Below are positions 52,711 through 61,293 of a DNA stretch of 64,000 bases, one piece after another. Numbering within the stretch: the stretch's first letter is position 1; every line of letters begins with the position of its first letter. The notes beneath the pieces are model-generated. The model was not told the origin of the DNA, did no database searches, and saw nothing but the letters and a program-made list of their open reading frames with translations. Origin of the DNA: Lysinibacillus sp. BPa_S21 (GTDB lineage Bacteria; Bacillota; Bacilli; Bacillales_A; Planococcaceae); the NCBI RefSeq assembly GCF_023337795.1, contig NZ_JALIRS010000001.1:496001-560000 (forward strand), in the 5' to 3' direction. A program made the position numbers and the translations under genes.

Positions 52711-53838
52711 ATGGACATACTAGGCGAAATTGACAACTACCAGTCCATGTTTTTTAATCGTTCCTGGCATGGTATAGGAGGCATTGAACTACGAATCAAC
52801 CGTTACAAAAAATACGCAGATACATTGTTAAAAGGTAACCTTATTTTGGTCGGAACAGACTTGAATAAGGTTTTTATTATTAAGCACCGAGAAATCAAAC
52901 TTGATGAAAACGGCAAGATAACAGAAAACTGGCTCATTAAAGGTTATGCCCTAAAATCTGTAGTTGCACAGCGTATTACAATGCCACCAGAGCATACGGC
53001 TTATGACAATAAATCAGGTAGCTCCGAAACGGTTATGAAGCATTATGTAAATAAAAATATAGTAAATCCTGTAGACAAAAGACGTAAAATACCACAGTTA
53101 GTAATTGCAGCTGACGAACAGCGTGGCATTCATATAGATCATTATTCTTCACGTTTTAAAAATGTTGCAGAAGAAATGTCAACTATATCATTAGCTAGCG
53201 GATTAGGTTGGGAAGTCACTCTTGATATACGAAATAAACAGTGGGTATTCGATATTGTGGAAGGCCGTAACTTAGTTGCTAGTCAATCTGTTAATCCACC
53301 TGTAATTTTCAGTCCACAATTTGAATCACTTAAATCATTACAATATGTACAAAGCGAGCTCAATTATAAAAATGTAGCAATAGTTGCTGGACAGGGTGAA
53401 GGTGTAGAAAGAACAGTAATCGAAGTTGCTGGCATTGGAATTGGAACTGGTATCAATCGACATGAGGAATTTATCGACGCACGTGATATTTCAGAAACGG
53501 ATGATGACGATAATCCATTACCAGAGCAACAAGTCATTCAAGCTTTAACTGATCGTGGGCAACAAAAGCTCGGTGAACTTATGCAAGAGGAATACTTCGA
53601 AGGTCAGATATTAACCAATAGCCCTTTTAAGTATCAAAAGGATTATAACCTTGGTGATGTTACCACTATTCAAAATAACAGTTGGGGAATAACAATGGAT
53701 GCTCGTATTACTGATATTAAGGAGATTTATGAGACAGGTGGATTTAGTGTTGAAGCTACATTTGGTAATAACAGACCTACCTTGATTCAAAAGATTAAAC
53801 AAGAACTGAGTCAGATTAGTGGTGAAGTAAGGCGATAA
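52711..53838 (+). CDS. ReqiPepy6 Gp37-like phage tail protein, start lost
   Basis: A 375-residue siphophage structural protein: GEIDNYQSMFFNRSWHGIGGIELRIN at the start, then VFIIKHREIKLDENGKITENWLIKGYALKSV and, at the end, YNLGDVTTIQNNSWGITMDARITDIKEIYE, as in Gp37-like tail proteins. The homology continues upstream of ATG 52711 (frame reads AIRILSLSMDILG back to a stop at 52657), with no start or ribosome site there, so the true N-terminus was probably removed by a deletion. Confidence 0.7.
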   Translation: MDILGEIDNYQSMFFNRSWHGIGGIELRINRYKKYADTLLKGNLILVGTDLNKVFIIKHREIKLDENGKITENWLIKGYALKSVVAQRITMPPEHTAYDNKSGSSETVMKHYVNKNIVNPVDKRRKIPQLVIAADEQRGIHIDHYSSRFKNVAEEMSTISLASGLGWEVTLDIRNKQWVFDIVEGRNLVASQSVNPPVIFSPQFESLKSLQYVQSELNYKNVAIVAGQGEGVERTVIEVAGIGIGTGINRHEEFIDARDISETDDDDNPLPEQQVIQALTDRGQQKLGELMQEEYFEGQILTNSPFKYQKDYNLGDVTTIQNNSWGITMDARITDIKEIYETGGFSVEATFGNNRPTLIQKIKQELSQISGEVRR

Positions 53839-53934
53839 AACGCAAGCTAAGGCTTAGCATTATTTTTATTATTTATTTAATTTAGGAGGGATTCCTTTCC
53901 TTTTGTCGAATTTAGTAAATAGAGGAGTGATTTA

Positions 53935-54219
53935 TTGCTAACCAAAATTAGAAAAGTTAAGTTTGAGCCAGAAAGAAAAAATCCGATGTATAACGTTATT
54001 ATGGAATGCCCAGATGGGAAGGAGCTATTTGTGAAATTTGATTATACTTATGCAACCAAAAACTTTTGGCCATTAAAAGTAAATTATAATAAAAAAGATT
54101 ATGGTGCAAAACTTGCATGGTATACAAGAGAAGTTGAAAACATGACTGTTGAATTGTTTTTAGAAACAATTGCAAATAAGATAAATAAAAAATATAACTT
54201 TGATTTACTACAAAATTAG
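53935..54219 (+). CDS. Phage hypothetical protein, 94 residues
   Basis: TTG start behind AGAGGAG. Basic, soluble (KIRKVKFEPERKNPMYNVIMECPDGKELFVKFDYTYATKNFWPLKV). Unknown; located between tail and lysis genes. Confidence 0.6.
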   Translation: MLTKIRKVKFEPERKNPMYNVIMECPDGKELFVKFDYTYATKNFWPLKVNYNKKDYGAKLAWYTREVENMTVELFLETIANKINKKYNFDLLQN

Positions 54220-54240
54220 TAATAATACATTTTGTTTTAT

Positions 54241-54265
54241 GCCTTCCACAGTGTGGAGGGCTTTT
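54241..54265 (+). terminator. Intrinsic terminator
   Basis: GCCTTCCACA/TGTGGAGGGC stem and TTTT. Confidence 0.75.
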
Positions 54266-54366
54266 ATTATGCGCTGTGAGAGAAATCGAGATGGGCAACG
54301 GTACATGTTACTGAATCTCGATGCTTCTCATGGCTTTTTATTTTAGGGCAAAGGATTGGTGATGGC

Positions 54367-54594
54367 ATGGGTGATGAATTGGTTAGAAATATATATGAAC
54401 GTTTGGGTGGGATTGAGGCAAAGATTGATGATATAAGAGACATTCGTCAAACTGCTGAAAATGCTAAAGATATTGCAGAGGAAGCTTTAGCAAGTACGAA
54501 AAGCGCTCATAAGCGATTAGATAAAATCGACAAAGTAATTTGGTGGGTTTCAACAACCATCATTGGATCCGTAATTTTAGCTTTATTAGCTTAA
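54367..54594 (+). CDS. xhlA: Haemolysin XhlA-type phage protein
   Basis: A 75-residue XhlA protein: helical, charged N-terminal part (ERLGGIEAKIDDIRDIRQTAENAKDIAEEAL) that forms a coiled coil and a C-terminal span (VIWWVSTTIIGSVILALLA). It helps the holin lyse the cell. First gene of the lysis cassette. Confidence 0.9.
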   Translation: MGDELVRNIYERLGGIEAKIDDIRDIRQTAENAKDIAEEALASTKSAHKRLDKIDKVIWWVSTTIIGSVILALLA

Positions 54595-54624
54595 ATTATT
54601 AAAACAAAATAGGAGGATTTTATT

Positions 54625-54894
54625 ATGGAATTTTTATATGATTACATCATCGAACAGGCGCTTATTGTAGTGCCTGTTTTATTAGTTATCGGACAAGTTT
54701 TAAAGAACACACCTAAAGTGCAAGACTGGTTGGTTCCATATATTTTATTACTATTTGGCGTGATATTTACAATTGGAATTATGGGTATCAATATACAAGC
54801 TATTGTACAAGGCGTACTAGTAAGTGGAGCAGCTGTATTCACTAATCAATTATACAAACAATACTCTAGTAAAGAAGGTGAACAAAATCGGTAA
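54625..54894 (+). CDS. Phage holin
   Basis: An 89-residue holin (Phage_holin_5-like): ALIVVPVLLVIGQVLKNTPKVQDWLVPYILLLFGVIFTIGIM and a third span near residues 62-75, with a charged tail. AGGAGG precedes ATG. Makes membrane pores for endolysin release. Confidence 0.88.
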   Translation: MEFLYDYIIEQALIVVPVLLVIGQVLKNTPKVQDWLVPYILLLFGVIFTIGIMGINIQAIVQGVLVSGAAVFTNQLYKQYSSKEGEQNR

Positions 54895-55762
54895 AATCAT
54901 TGATATATCACATCACCAAGGAGATATTGATTGGTCGAAAGCTAGTAAAGAAGTTGATCTCGCTATCATCCGCACGCAATACGGTACAAGCACTATTGAC
55001 CGTAAGTACGTCCGAAATATTGCTGAATGTAAAAAATACAAAGTGCCATATGGTGTGTATATCTATGTGACATTCACCAACAAAGCAACAGCACTAGCGC
55101 AAGCAAAAGACTTCTATGAGCGAGCAAAAGGACATAATTCATTGTTTTACGTTGTGGACGTTGAAGAATCTTTTGGAGCAAATTCAAAGAATATCCAAGA
55201 AGGTACACAGGCATTTATCGATTATTTAAAAGATAAAGGTGTCAAAGTTGGGCTATACACTGGGCATCATTTTTACAAGCCTTACAAAATGGATACTGTC
55301 AAAAATTATGATTTCTTGTGGATTCCACGTTACAGTGGCACAAGTGCTATGGGAAAGAAACCCGACTACGCTTGTGATCTATGGCAGTATACAGAAAGTG
55401 GCTCTGTTGCAGGTATCAAAGGCAACGTGGATTTAAACGTATTGAATGGTACAAAGCCATTATCGTGGTTTACCAACAGCAACAATAAAAAGGAGGGCCT
55501 AACAGTGAACCAATATAATGAATTGAAAAAGGAAAATAATCAACTAAAAAAAGAACTTGCTGAAATCAAAAAAATATTAGGTGAGAAAGCAAATCTAAAA
55601 TCTGAATCAGCTGTAGCAGCAACGCATAAAGACGCATGGGATTGGGCTATTAAAGAGAAAATAATCAAAGGTGATGGAGCTGGCACTAATCCGGCCGGTG
55701 TTCTAACACGTCAGCAAATGGCAACAATGTTTAAACGTTTTTACGATAAATTTATTAAGTAA
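54878..55762 (+). CDS. GH25 endolysin (lysozyme)
   Basis: A 294-residue muramidase. GKIIDISHHQGDIDW starts the GH25 domain, with catalytic Asp and Glu in VVDVEES near residues 94-96; WQYTESG and GNVDLNVLNG end the domain near 200. A coiled-coil linker (ELKKENNQLKKELAEIKKIL) leads to a C-terminal SLH-like/binding segment ending RQQMATMFKRFYDKF. GTG at 54878, overlapping the holin gene, is the best of several weak starts; the ribosome site AAAGAAG is very close to it. Confidence 0.85.
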   Translation: MNKIGKIIDISHHQGDIDWSKASKEVDLAIIRTQYGTSTIDRKYVRNIAECKKYKVPYGVYIYVTFTNKATALAQAKDFYERAKGHNSLFYVVDVEESFGANSKNIQEGTQAFIDYLKDKGVKVGLYTGHHFYKPYKMDTVKNYDFLWIPRYSGTSAMGKKPDYACDLWQYTESGSVAGIKGNVDLNVLNGTKPLSWFTNSNNKKEGLTVNQYNELKKENNQLKKELAEIKKILGEKANLKSESAVAATHKDAWDWAIKEKIIKGDGAGTNPAGVLTRQQMATMFKRFYDKFIK

Positions 55763-55769
55763 TACTAAT

Positions 55770-55805
55770 GCCCAGGTACTCAATTAATTTTGAGACTGGG
55801 CTTTT
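55770..55805 (+). terminator. Terminator of the lysis cassette
   Basis: GCCCAG/CTGGGC with inner CTCAA/TTGAG, then TTTT. Confidence 0.75.
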
Positions 55806-55908
55806 CTTGTTTATCCACTTTGTAACTTCTTCTTTAGTAAATTTCCCAAACTTTATTGATAAATTACCATATCCTATTATTATTAGTCTATTTAAAAGGA
55901 GTGGTGCA

Positions 55909-56457
55909 ATGATAAAACCTTCTTGTAATTGTGGTTGCGATAAGAAAATAATCCGATTGAATAAAGTATCTTCATGTCCCGTTTGTACCGTTAGTTCTGA
56001 TCAACTTCTAGTTCCTAATAATTTTACAACAGGAGGAATATGGAGGAATCCAGCAACAGAGACGATTGTTGTCACTCTTCTAAATAAAACAGATACAGCT
56101 CAAACAGTAACAGTATCTGTATTAGATTGGCAAAGCTGTGACCAAGCTGAGATGCCGAAGGACGCTTTTTTATGTGGAGAATCCCAACCTTCACTTTTTA
56201 ATGGAACACCTAAGCCTCTTACATTTAACATACCAGCAAAAAAACTTCTCACCGTTCATGCAACTCCGCAAAATGCTTGGTTACCAAATGACTCTATTTA
56301 TGAAGTAATTGTGATGTATCCACCTGATCCTATCATTCCATCTTTTTCTCCTGGAGACCCCGTTATCTTTAATACATGGGGGGTTAATAACACCGGAGTA
56401 CCTCAAGAAGGAAATACAGTATTCCATCATCAATTTCAACGAACTATTTTTATTTAA
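55909..56457 (+). CDS. Cysteine-rich surface-type protein, 182 residues
   Basis: Begins MIKPSCNCGCDKKI with five cysteines in the first 35 residues (CPVC), then a beta-rich domain (GGIWRNPATETIVVTLLNKTDTAQTVTVSVLDWQSC) and FNIPAKKLLTVHATPQ. Similar proteins occur with spore coats and prophage cargo. AAAAGGAGTGG precedes the ATG. Likely a lysogenic-conversion (cargo) gene; function unknown. Confidence 0.65.
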   Translation: MIKPSCNCGCDKKIIRLNKVSSCPVCTVSSDQLLVPNNFTTGGIWRNPATETIVVTLLNKTDTAQTVTVSVLDWQSCDQAEMPKDAFLCGESQPSLFNGTPKPLTFNIPAKKLLTVHATPQNAWLPNDSIYEVIVMYPPDPIIPSFSPGDPVIFNTWGVNNTGVPQEGNTVFHHQFQRTIFI

Positions 56458-56602
56458 AAAGAGAGTAGAGTAAACCAAAAGGTTAGAGCTCATTATAGTT
56501 GAGTACCTGACTTTTTTTATTTCCAAAATTTTTTCTTGCCAATATGCAAACGTTTGTTCTAAAATGGTTACAAACAAATGTTCTTATTTAGGGAGTGGAA
56601 TG

Positions 56603-56824
56603 ATGAAAGAACAACTAATAAAAGGGATGCAACGTAACCAATTTCTAAATATGATGTACATGGCTAAAGACGGTCAAGTGTCAAAAAGACGTATCAAAAT
56701 CATTAAAATTGGTAGTGATTCGTTTCAGGCTTATTGTTTTAATAAACAGGCAAAACGTACATTTATTATTGATAGCGTACTAGTAGTTGTTCCAGTCCTT
56801 CACAAGGAGCGAGAGGTTGTATGA
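56603..56824 (+). CDS. WYL-like small protein
   Basis: A 73-residue basic protein (MKEQLIKGMQRNQFLNMMYMAKDGQVSKRRIKIIKIGSDSFQAYCFNKQAKRTFIIDSVL) resembling a single WYL-type fold; such genes travel with YolD/UvrX-like SOS genes in Bacilli. ATG 56603 behind GGGAG. Coupled to two downstream small genes. Confidence 0.7.
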   Translation: MKEQLIKGMQRNQFLNMMYMAKDGQVSKRRIKIIKIGSDSFQAYCFNKQAKRTFIIDSVLVVVPVLHKEREVV

Positions 56825-56922
56825 TAAATGCGGAGCAAAGAAAACTCCATAAATTTGTGGTTTATGATATGGCTATACAATCCTTGCAACGTGATTATAA
56901 AGAGATAGAAACATTAAAATGA
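56821..56922 (+). CDS. 33-residue peptide in the three-gene micro-operon
   Basis: ATG 56821 overlaps the previous stop (ATGA) behind AGAGGTTGT, and its own stop overlaps the next start. Encodes MINAEQRKLHKFVVYDMAIQ plus 13 residues. The tight overlaps on both sides support real translation. Confidence 0.6.
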   Translation: MINAEQRKLHKFVVYDMAIQSLQRDYKEIETLK

Positions 56923-57167
56923 GTAAAGTATATTTGCCAATCCTTAATAATTTACTAAAGATAATCACTAATGATTATTACAACTCTAAAAGGCTGTTGG
57001 CCAAAGATAAAATTAGAGTGGTAAAGTGGGAAAAGAAAGACGACTACTTTAGTGATCTCATTGTTACTACAGCCGGAGAAGACATAGTTCTGACATATGC
57101 AAATCAAGCCCTTAAAACACAGGTAGAGAAACTACTTTTTAGCCATATAAATGTAGGCACTGATTAA
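56919..57167 (+). CDS. Hypothetical protein, 82 residues
   Basis: MSKVYLPILNNLLKIITNDYYNSKRLLAKDKIRVVKWEKK, basic first half, acidic end; soluble. Overlaps the 33-residue gene by 4 bases. Unknown family, common in the same SOS-linked group. Confidence 0.6.
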   Translation: MSKVYLPILNNLLKIITNDYYNSKRLLAKDKIRVVKWEKKDDYFSDLIVTTAGEDIVLTYANQALKTQVEKLLFSHINVGTD

Positions 57168-57184
57168 TATGGTGCCTATTTTTT
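57155..57184 (+). terminator. Terminator of the micro-operon
   Basis: TAGGCAC/GTGCCTA stem and T-run; overlaps the stop codon. Confidence 0.8.
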
Positions 57185-57192
57185 ATGCAATG

Positions 57193-57216
57193 AAAAAAGC
57201 CACTCATTTGAGTGAC
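57193..57216 (-). terminator. Terminator of the lipoprotein gene
   Basis: GCCACTCA/TGAGTGAC hairpin flanked by A and T tracts. Confidence 0.75.
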
Positions 57217-58221
57217 CTATTTTTTATTTACTGGTACAACTACTGTTACTTTATCGCCAATAAATCTGTTATCTTTTGAAGTGCTATCAAATACAAATTT
57301 CAATTCTTTAACGCCTTCTAAACCTTCTTTTCCTAAATCAAAAATAACTTCACCTTTTTGAATTACTTTGCCAATAAATTCAGATTCGAAATGAGAAATT
57401 TCAACAATTGAATTGATTTGACGTTTTGTATCTGTAGTCATTTTAGCTGTATTTGGATGGAAACTTAAAGTATCGTCAGATAAATTTTCTCCTGTGATTG
57501 ACAATATAAGGACGTTTGTTTCAGCTTCTGTTTCAATCATTCCTGGATCACGTGCAACCAGTTTAGCTGTTTTCATTCCATCAATTGAAAACTCAACATC
57601 AGCACTTTTATATTTTTCAGTTGGCGCTTCATATAAATCGGTGATTGTATATGTACCAGCAAAATCATCTTTCACTACATCACCAACATTCGCGACTGTT
57701 AAATTGTCTGCTTTATTAGCTTTGTTTCCTTCTTTTATTTCAATGTCAGTAGAACCTGTTACTGCTTTTTCTAGTGAAGCTGCATACTTAGCAAATTCAT
57801 CATCTTCCATATCACCATTCATTTGAATTAAGAATAGGCCACTTTGATGAGTGTGAGAATAAAACATAGGGCTTGAATTTCCTAATTCATCATAATAAGC
57901 CTTTGCTTTTTTTAGACCTTCTTCATTATCAAATAAAAATAATCGACCGCCTGAATCATCACCAAGAGAAGGGATTAAAATTCGTTTACCTTCTTTTCGG
58001 ATGTTTCCGAATTCATCTTTTGGTAAATCTGAAAAATCACCTAGTTCTAGACCATCATCTTTAAAATGTTTAAGTACATCATCTATTGTTTTAGCCAAAA
58101 CTTTTTGATGTTCTTCAGTACCATTTTCTTTTGGCTTTTCATTCTTTGCAGAATCACTTCCACAACCAGCCAACCCTAAACTCAATACTAATGCTGCACT
58201 AAAAATCAATTTTTTCTTCAT
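57217..58221 (-). CDS. Lipoprotein, 334 residues (prophage cargo)
   Basis: Signal peptide ending LGLAGC (acylated Cys 20), then a charged linker and a domain with GKRILIPSLGDDSGGRLFLFDNEEGLKKAKAYYDELG. The C-terminal half (about 170-330) resembles the DUF4352-like beta-sandwich (GDVVKDDFAGTYTITDLYEA). AAAGGAG precedes the ATG. It sits between the phage micro-operon and the right ypjP copy and is probably a cargo gene acting at the cell surface. Confidence 0.75.
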   Translation of the reverse strand: MKKKLIFSAALVLSLGLAGCGSDSAKNEKPKENGTEEHQKVLAKTIDDVLKHFKDDGLELGDFSDLPKDEFGNIRKEGKRILIPSLGDDSGGRLFLFDNEEGLKKAKAYYDELGNSSPMFYSHTHQSGLFLIQMNGDMEDDEFAKYAASLEKAVTGSTDIEIKEGNKANKADNLTVANVGDVVKDDFAGTYTITDLYEAPTEKYKSADVEFSIDGMKTAKLVARDPGMIETEAETNVLILSITGENLSDDTLSFHPNTAKMTTDTKRQINSIVEISHFESEFIGKVIQKGEVIFDLGKEGLEGVKELKFVFDSTSKDNRFIGDKVTVVVPVNKK

Positions 58222-58575
58222 TTGTAAATATTCTCCTTTATATGTTCACTTCAAATTGTATCAATTATGGCAAACGTTGTCAGTAATGGTTTAGTACAAA
58301 AAAGATTAGATTTCGCTAAAAACACAAATACTAAAGTATGGACATCGGGATATTTCACATTATAGCCAAACGAATTATAAAGAGCTAAACGCATAGGGCA
58401 TGGATATTGCTATATAGAAAGTACATAAAATTGTTCAGTACCCCAGAAGTACCCCAAAAGAGTATACGAAAATATACGATAATATAAATAGTAAAAAATG
58501 AGATACTCTATGAATCGTTGATATTATAGCAATCTATCTATAGGAGAATACACAATATAAAATCATTTGAACTCT
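58222..58575. other. Right end of the prophage remnant
   Basis: AT-rich, no gene. AGTACCCC occurs twice in a row (58439 and 58450) and TATACGAAAATATACGATAATATA follows; such sequence often borders phage attachment sites. No integrase gene is present. Confidence 0.4.
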
Positions 58576-58737
58576 GGGAAAAAAATACGCCACCTAAGTG
58601 GTTGTCATAAAAGTCAAAAAACACTCGTTTAACTACGAGTGTTTTTTTGTTCGACAATATTGAACTATCAATGTTTATAACGTATAGAGTTGTCTCGGAA
58701 ATGGAGGGAGAAGAAAAACGAGTGCTCCCGAAATTGA
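58576..58737 (+). repeat. Right copy of the ypjP-3'-end duplication
   Basis: The frame TGG-GAA to TAA (58576-58611) encodes WEKNTPPKWLS, the exact C-terminus of YpjP, with different codons. An AACACTCGT/ACGAGTGTT terminator (58619-58648), TTGTTCG and GAAAAACG follow as in the left copy. The body of ypjP is absent. Confidence 0.75.
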
Positions 58738-58954
58738 ACAGTACTGATAAAGCTAAAATTGTCGGTTCATGCGCTTACCCGGGAAATTATTTCTTATTTC
58801 CTAACCTGAAAAAGCTGTTGGTAAGGCAGATAAAAAATATTATGGTGTTTGATGCTATAGGGTTTTTGTAAATACTCTATGATTAATAATTTGATTATTA
58901 CGTAAAAAGGAGAGGCGAGAGCAATTCGCTAATTAGAGTCTATACAACATTTTG

Positions 58955-59354
58955 GAATGATCATAGTGGGTTGAGGAAGCCTACAGACCGTTGAACTAAC
59001 TGTTGCAGACCTGGGCTTTCCTGAAGGAGCTAATATGGCTCGAATCTTTGAAAGAGCTAGGGAACTTGGTTTGGCATTGTGCCCACTAGAGTTGGGACCT
59101 CGCCTAAGACTAGAGTACCTGGATCAGCTTGAGGGTTATTCATGCAATTCTTTACAGCAACAACAAGCTCCATCAAGCTCCATCACAATAACATCGGAGA
59201 TACTAACTGAAGATGATGAGTTTCCAAGAGGATTCTACCTAAGACAATTAACGGTGTTTTGTGGCTTCGTGGATACTGTGCTGATCAGCTACACATTTGG
59301 TACCCTAATGATCATTTTATCTTTTATCAAAAAACACTACAGGACAAGTTAAGA
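58955..59354 (+). pseudogene. Frameshifted conserved hypothetical gene
   Basis: Three frames together give GLRKPTDR, then LTVADLGFPEGANMARIFERARELGLALCPLELGPRLRLEYLDQ and ITITSEILTEDDEFPRGFYLR, then INGVLWLRGYCADQLHIWYPNDHFIFYQ. The order looks like one protein of about 130 residues with shifts near 58995 and 59245. A direct 10-base repeat, AAGCTCCATC (59166 and 59176), lies inside. The family is seen in Bacilli; its function is unknown to me. ATG 59035 alone gives a wrong C-terminus. Confidence 0.65.
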
Positions 59355-59400
59355 GCTTGAAAATATGAATATGCTGAATACAGGTTGTGAAATGGCGTTG

Positions 59401-59500
59401 AATGTTCTTTATTTATACCATTGCGGGAAATAAACCTTACAATATTCCCTGATGGATCTTCAAGATACATTGAATAATCCGCCTTAATTTTCAAAAAGAG
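59401..59500 (-). pseudogene. VOC-family fragment
   Basis: The minus strand reads ADYSMYLEDPSGNIVRFISRNG, the last metal-site strand of a glyoxalase-like protein, without the rest. The remaining sequence to 59732 has no gene. Confidence 0.5.
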
Positions 59501-59747
59501 CCTGATTTTCTAATTCACCTGTCACTTTATTTTCGCTAGCTAACTTTCCAAAATAAAAACGAGTATTACTAGCAAAAATAGCTAAATATTAGTGGTTGGA
59601 GAAGAATTAAGCAAAGCTCAGAGATATTTTCTAATTTTATGGTTGAAAGAGAATTTAAGTGTATATTTTAAATAATCTATTAATATGTTATACTATTTTT
59701 GCTTTACAAAATTGGAAATTTATTAAAAGTTTGGAGGGGTAAGTATT

Positions 59748-59768
59748 TTGGGGTGTAAAAAGCTATGA
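59748..59768 (+). CDS. Six-codon upstream ORF
   Basis: TTG 59748 lies 8 bases after a strong GGAGGGG, encodes M-G-C-K-K-L and stops in TGA overlapping the start of the polymerase gene (ATGA). The polymerase ATG itself has only GGGG at 11 bases, so translation may be coupled through this mini-ORF. Confidence 0.4.
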   Translation: MGCKKL

Positions 59769-61036
59769 AACAATTTTTTAGAAAACTAAATAAAATCGAT
59801 ACGTTTTCGCCGTATTTCTTTTTACCATTTATTTTACTGCTTTATTTCTTTACGAGCATGTTTGATTGGCATAGGTTTGAAATGTTCAATATACGTGTTT
59901 CTATTTGGCCAGCAGTGATTTTAGCGATTATTTGCTATTACATAGGGGTTTACGTTATAGATAAGATGAAATGGACAATCCCTTCATTTGGCCTTTCTTT
60001 TTTAGGTAAATATGTGATTCATTTTATTGTGTTTCTCACATTACTTGGTTTAAGTGCCTACATACTAATGGTTTTTGGAAGCGGCCTTGGCATTTCGGAT
60101 GAGTCCAATCGTCGAAATCTAAATCCAAAGTTGAACTTCTTTAGTCAATTACTATGGTTTGGCGCATTATTGCTATTATCATATAAAATGATTTTGGAAG
60201 AACGTTTGACATGGAAAAAAGCATTCATCTACGGTGCTATTTATGCAGTAGTTATGTCTTTATTTGTGCTAGTAGCCTATCGCACGCCGTTAATAATTAT
60301 GCTATTTACGGCAATTATCATTATCCACTACGTCGTAAAGCGAGTGAAATTAACATGGTTTTTAACTACGCTGTTAGTTATTGGTGTAGCTTTCTCTATG
60401 TTTAGTTTTATTCGTGTGTTAACGGAGGATAGGTCATTAGAATTCAATAACCGAGATCAGCCTGATGTAGAGCTAACGGAAGATGCGAGAGACAAGCTGT
60501 TAACGGCTGAACAAAAAGTAAACCAAACGCCGTTATGGATTCGTGCACTAAATGAAGAAAGTGTAACAGGACATATTGTGTTAAGTACAATTATGGAATA
60601 TACACAGGAGAACGGTTATTTAAACGGTGAAATCCATAAAGGTGTCTTTAGTACGATATTACCTGGTGAGCAAATTTCACCTCGTATGAGGGTAACGGAA
60701 GTTGTCAATTCCGTGAGTGTGGAGAAGGGAAAAGTGATTACACGTGGAAATCGCACAACCACACCAACCTTTATCGGTCAATTATTTTTAGATGGTGGCT
60801 ATTTATTAGTCGCAATTGGCTTCTTTTTATACGGTGTTTTAATTTCGCTTATTTATAATAAAGTGAAACAGGCGGGCATTCGTAGTTTCCATTCTGTCGC
60901 CTATGCATTTACCATTACACTATTTACAGTGTCTATGCATACTGGTTTCCTCGATTTAATCTTTATTTTAATGCTTGGCTTTGTCATCATTGCATCGTCG
61001 ATTATGAAAAGGGATCGTGGACAAATTCGAATTTAA
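59765..61036 (+). CDS. O-antigen/oligosaccharide repeat-unit polymerase-like protein
   Basis: A 423-residue membrane protein with 10 or more spans and a large outside loop (about residues 210-340, including LTEDRSLEFNNRDQPDVELTEDARDKLL and FSTILPGEQISPRM), the Wzy-like plan. The PG-containing loop and GNRTTTPTFIGQLFLDGGY motif are typical of oligosaccharide repeat-unit polymerases. Would link repeat units of a surface polysaccharide outside the membrane. No other polysaccharide genes are adjacent. Confidence 0.78.
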   Translation: MKQFFRKLNKIDTFSPYFFLPFILLLYFFTSMFDWHRFEMFNIRVSIWPAVILAIICYYIGVYVIDKMKWTIPSFGLSFLGKYVIHFIVFLTLLGLSAYILMVFGSGLGISDESNRRNLNPKLNFFSQLLWFGALLLLSYKMILEERLTWKKAFIYGAIYAVVMSLFVLVAYRTPLIIMLFTAIIIIHYVVKRVKLTWFLTTLLVIGVAFSMFSFIRVLTEDRSLEFNNRDQPDVELTEDARDKLLTAEQKVNQTPLWIRALNEESVTGHIVLSTIMEYTQENGYLNGEIHKGVFSTILPGEQISPRMRVTEVVNSVSVEKGKVITRGNRTTTPTFIGQLFLDGGYLLVAIGFFLYGVLISLIYNKVKQAGIRSFHSVAYAFTITLFTVSMHTGFLDLIFILMLGFVIIASSIMKRDRGQIRI

Positions 61037-61054
61037 AGAAAAGAATATTCAAGT

Positions 61055-61270
61055 ATGTATGGTTTTGCTATTTTACCAATATTACTTTTTTACATTTTGC
61101 CGATAGCTTTTGTCATTTGGTTTACGTTTTCAATGGTGAAGCTGCAAAGAGAGCGCAATGAAATTTTGAAGGAAATTGTAAATGAAATGAAAAATGAGAG
61201 AGAGCTTTTCCTATCCCTCAATAATTGTACAAAAGAACGATTGGTGAAAAATAAAAATCAGTGGGAATGA
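61055..61270 (+). CDS. Small membrane protein, 71 residues
   Basis: One N-terminal span (ILPILLFYILPIAFVIWFTF) and a charged coiled-coil tail (QRERNEILKEIVNEMKNERELF). 18 bp after the polymerase gene, so probably co-transcribed. Family unknown. Confidence 0.65.
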   Translation: MYGFAILPILLFYILPIAFVIWFTFSMVKLQRERNEILKEIVNEMKNERELFLSLNNCTKERLVKNKNQWE

Positions 61271-61290
61271 AGAATACCCCACTGATTTTT
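61253..61290. terminator. Bidirectional terminator
   Basis: AAAAATCAGTGGG/CCCACTGATTTTT, 13-bp stem between convergent genes. Confidence 0.85.
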
Positions 61291-61293
61291 ATT

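Noticed and set aside
57494..57826. 110-codon ORF opposite the lipoprotein gene
   Set aside because: The minus strand has a lipoprotein signal peptide and a ribosome site; the plus frame has neither.
58647..58871. 74-codon ORF right of the duplicated ypjP end
   Set aside because: Starts inside the terminator loop region with TTG and no ribosome site; likely duplicated non-coding sequence, although MEGEEKRVLPK resembles the left copy's MGEWREKRVPQ.
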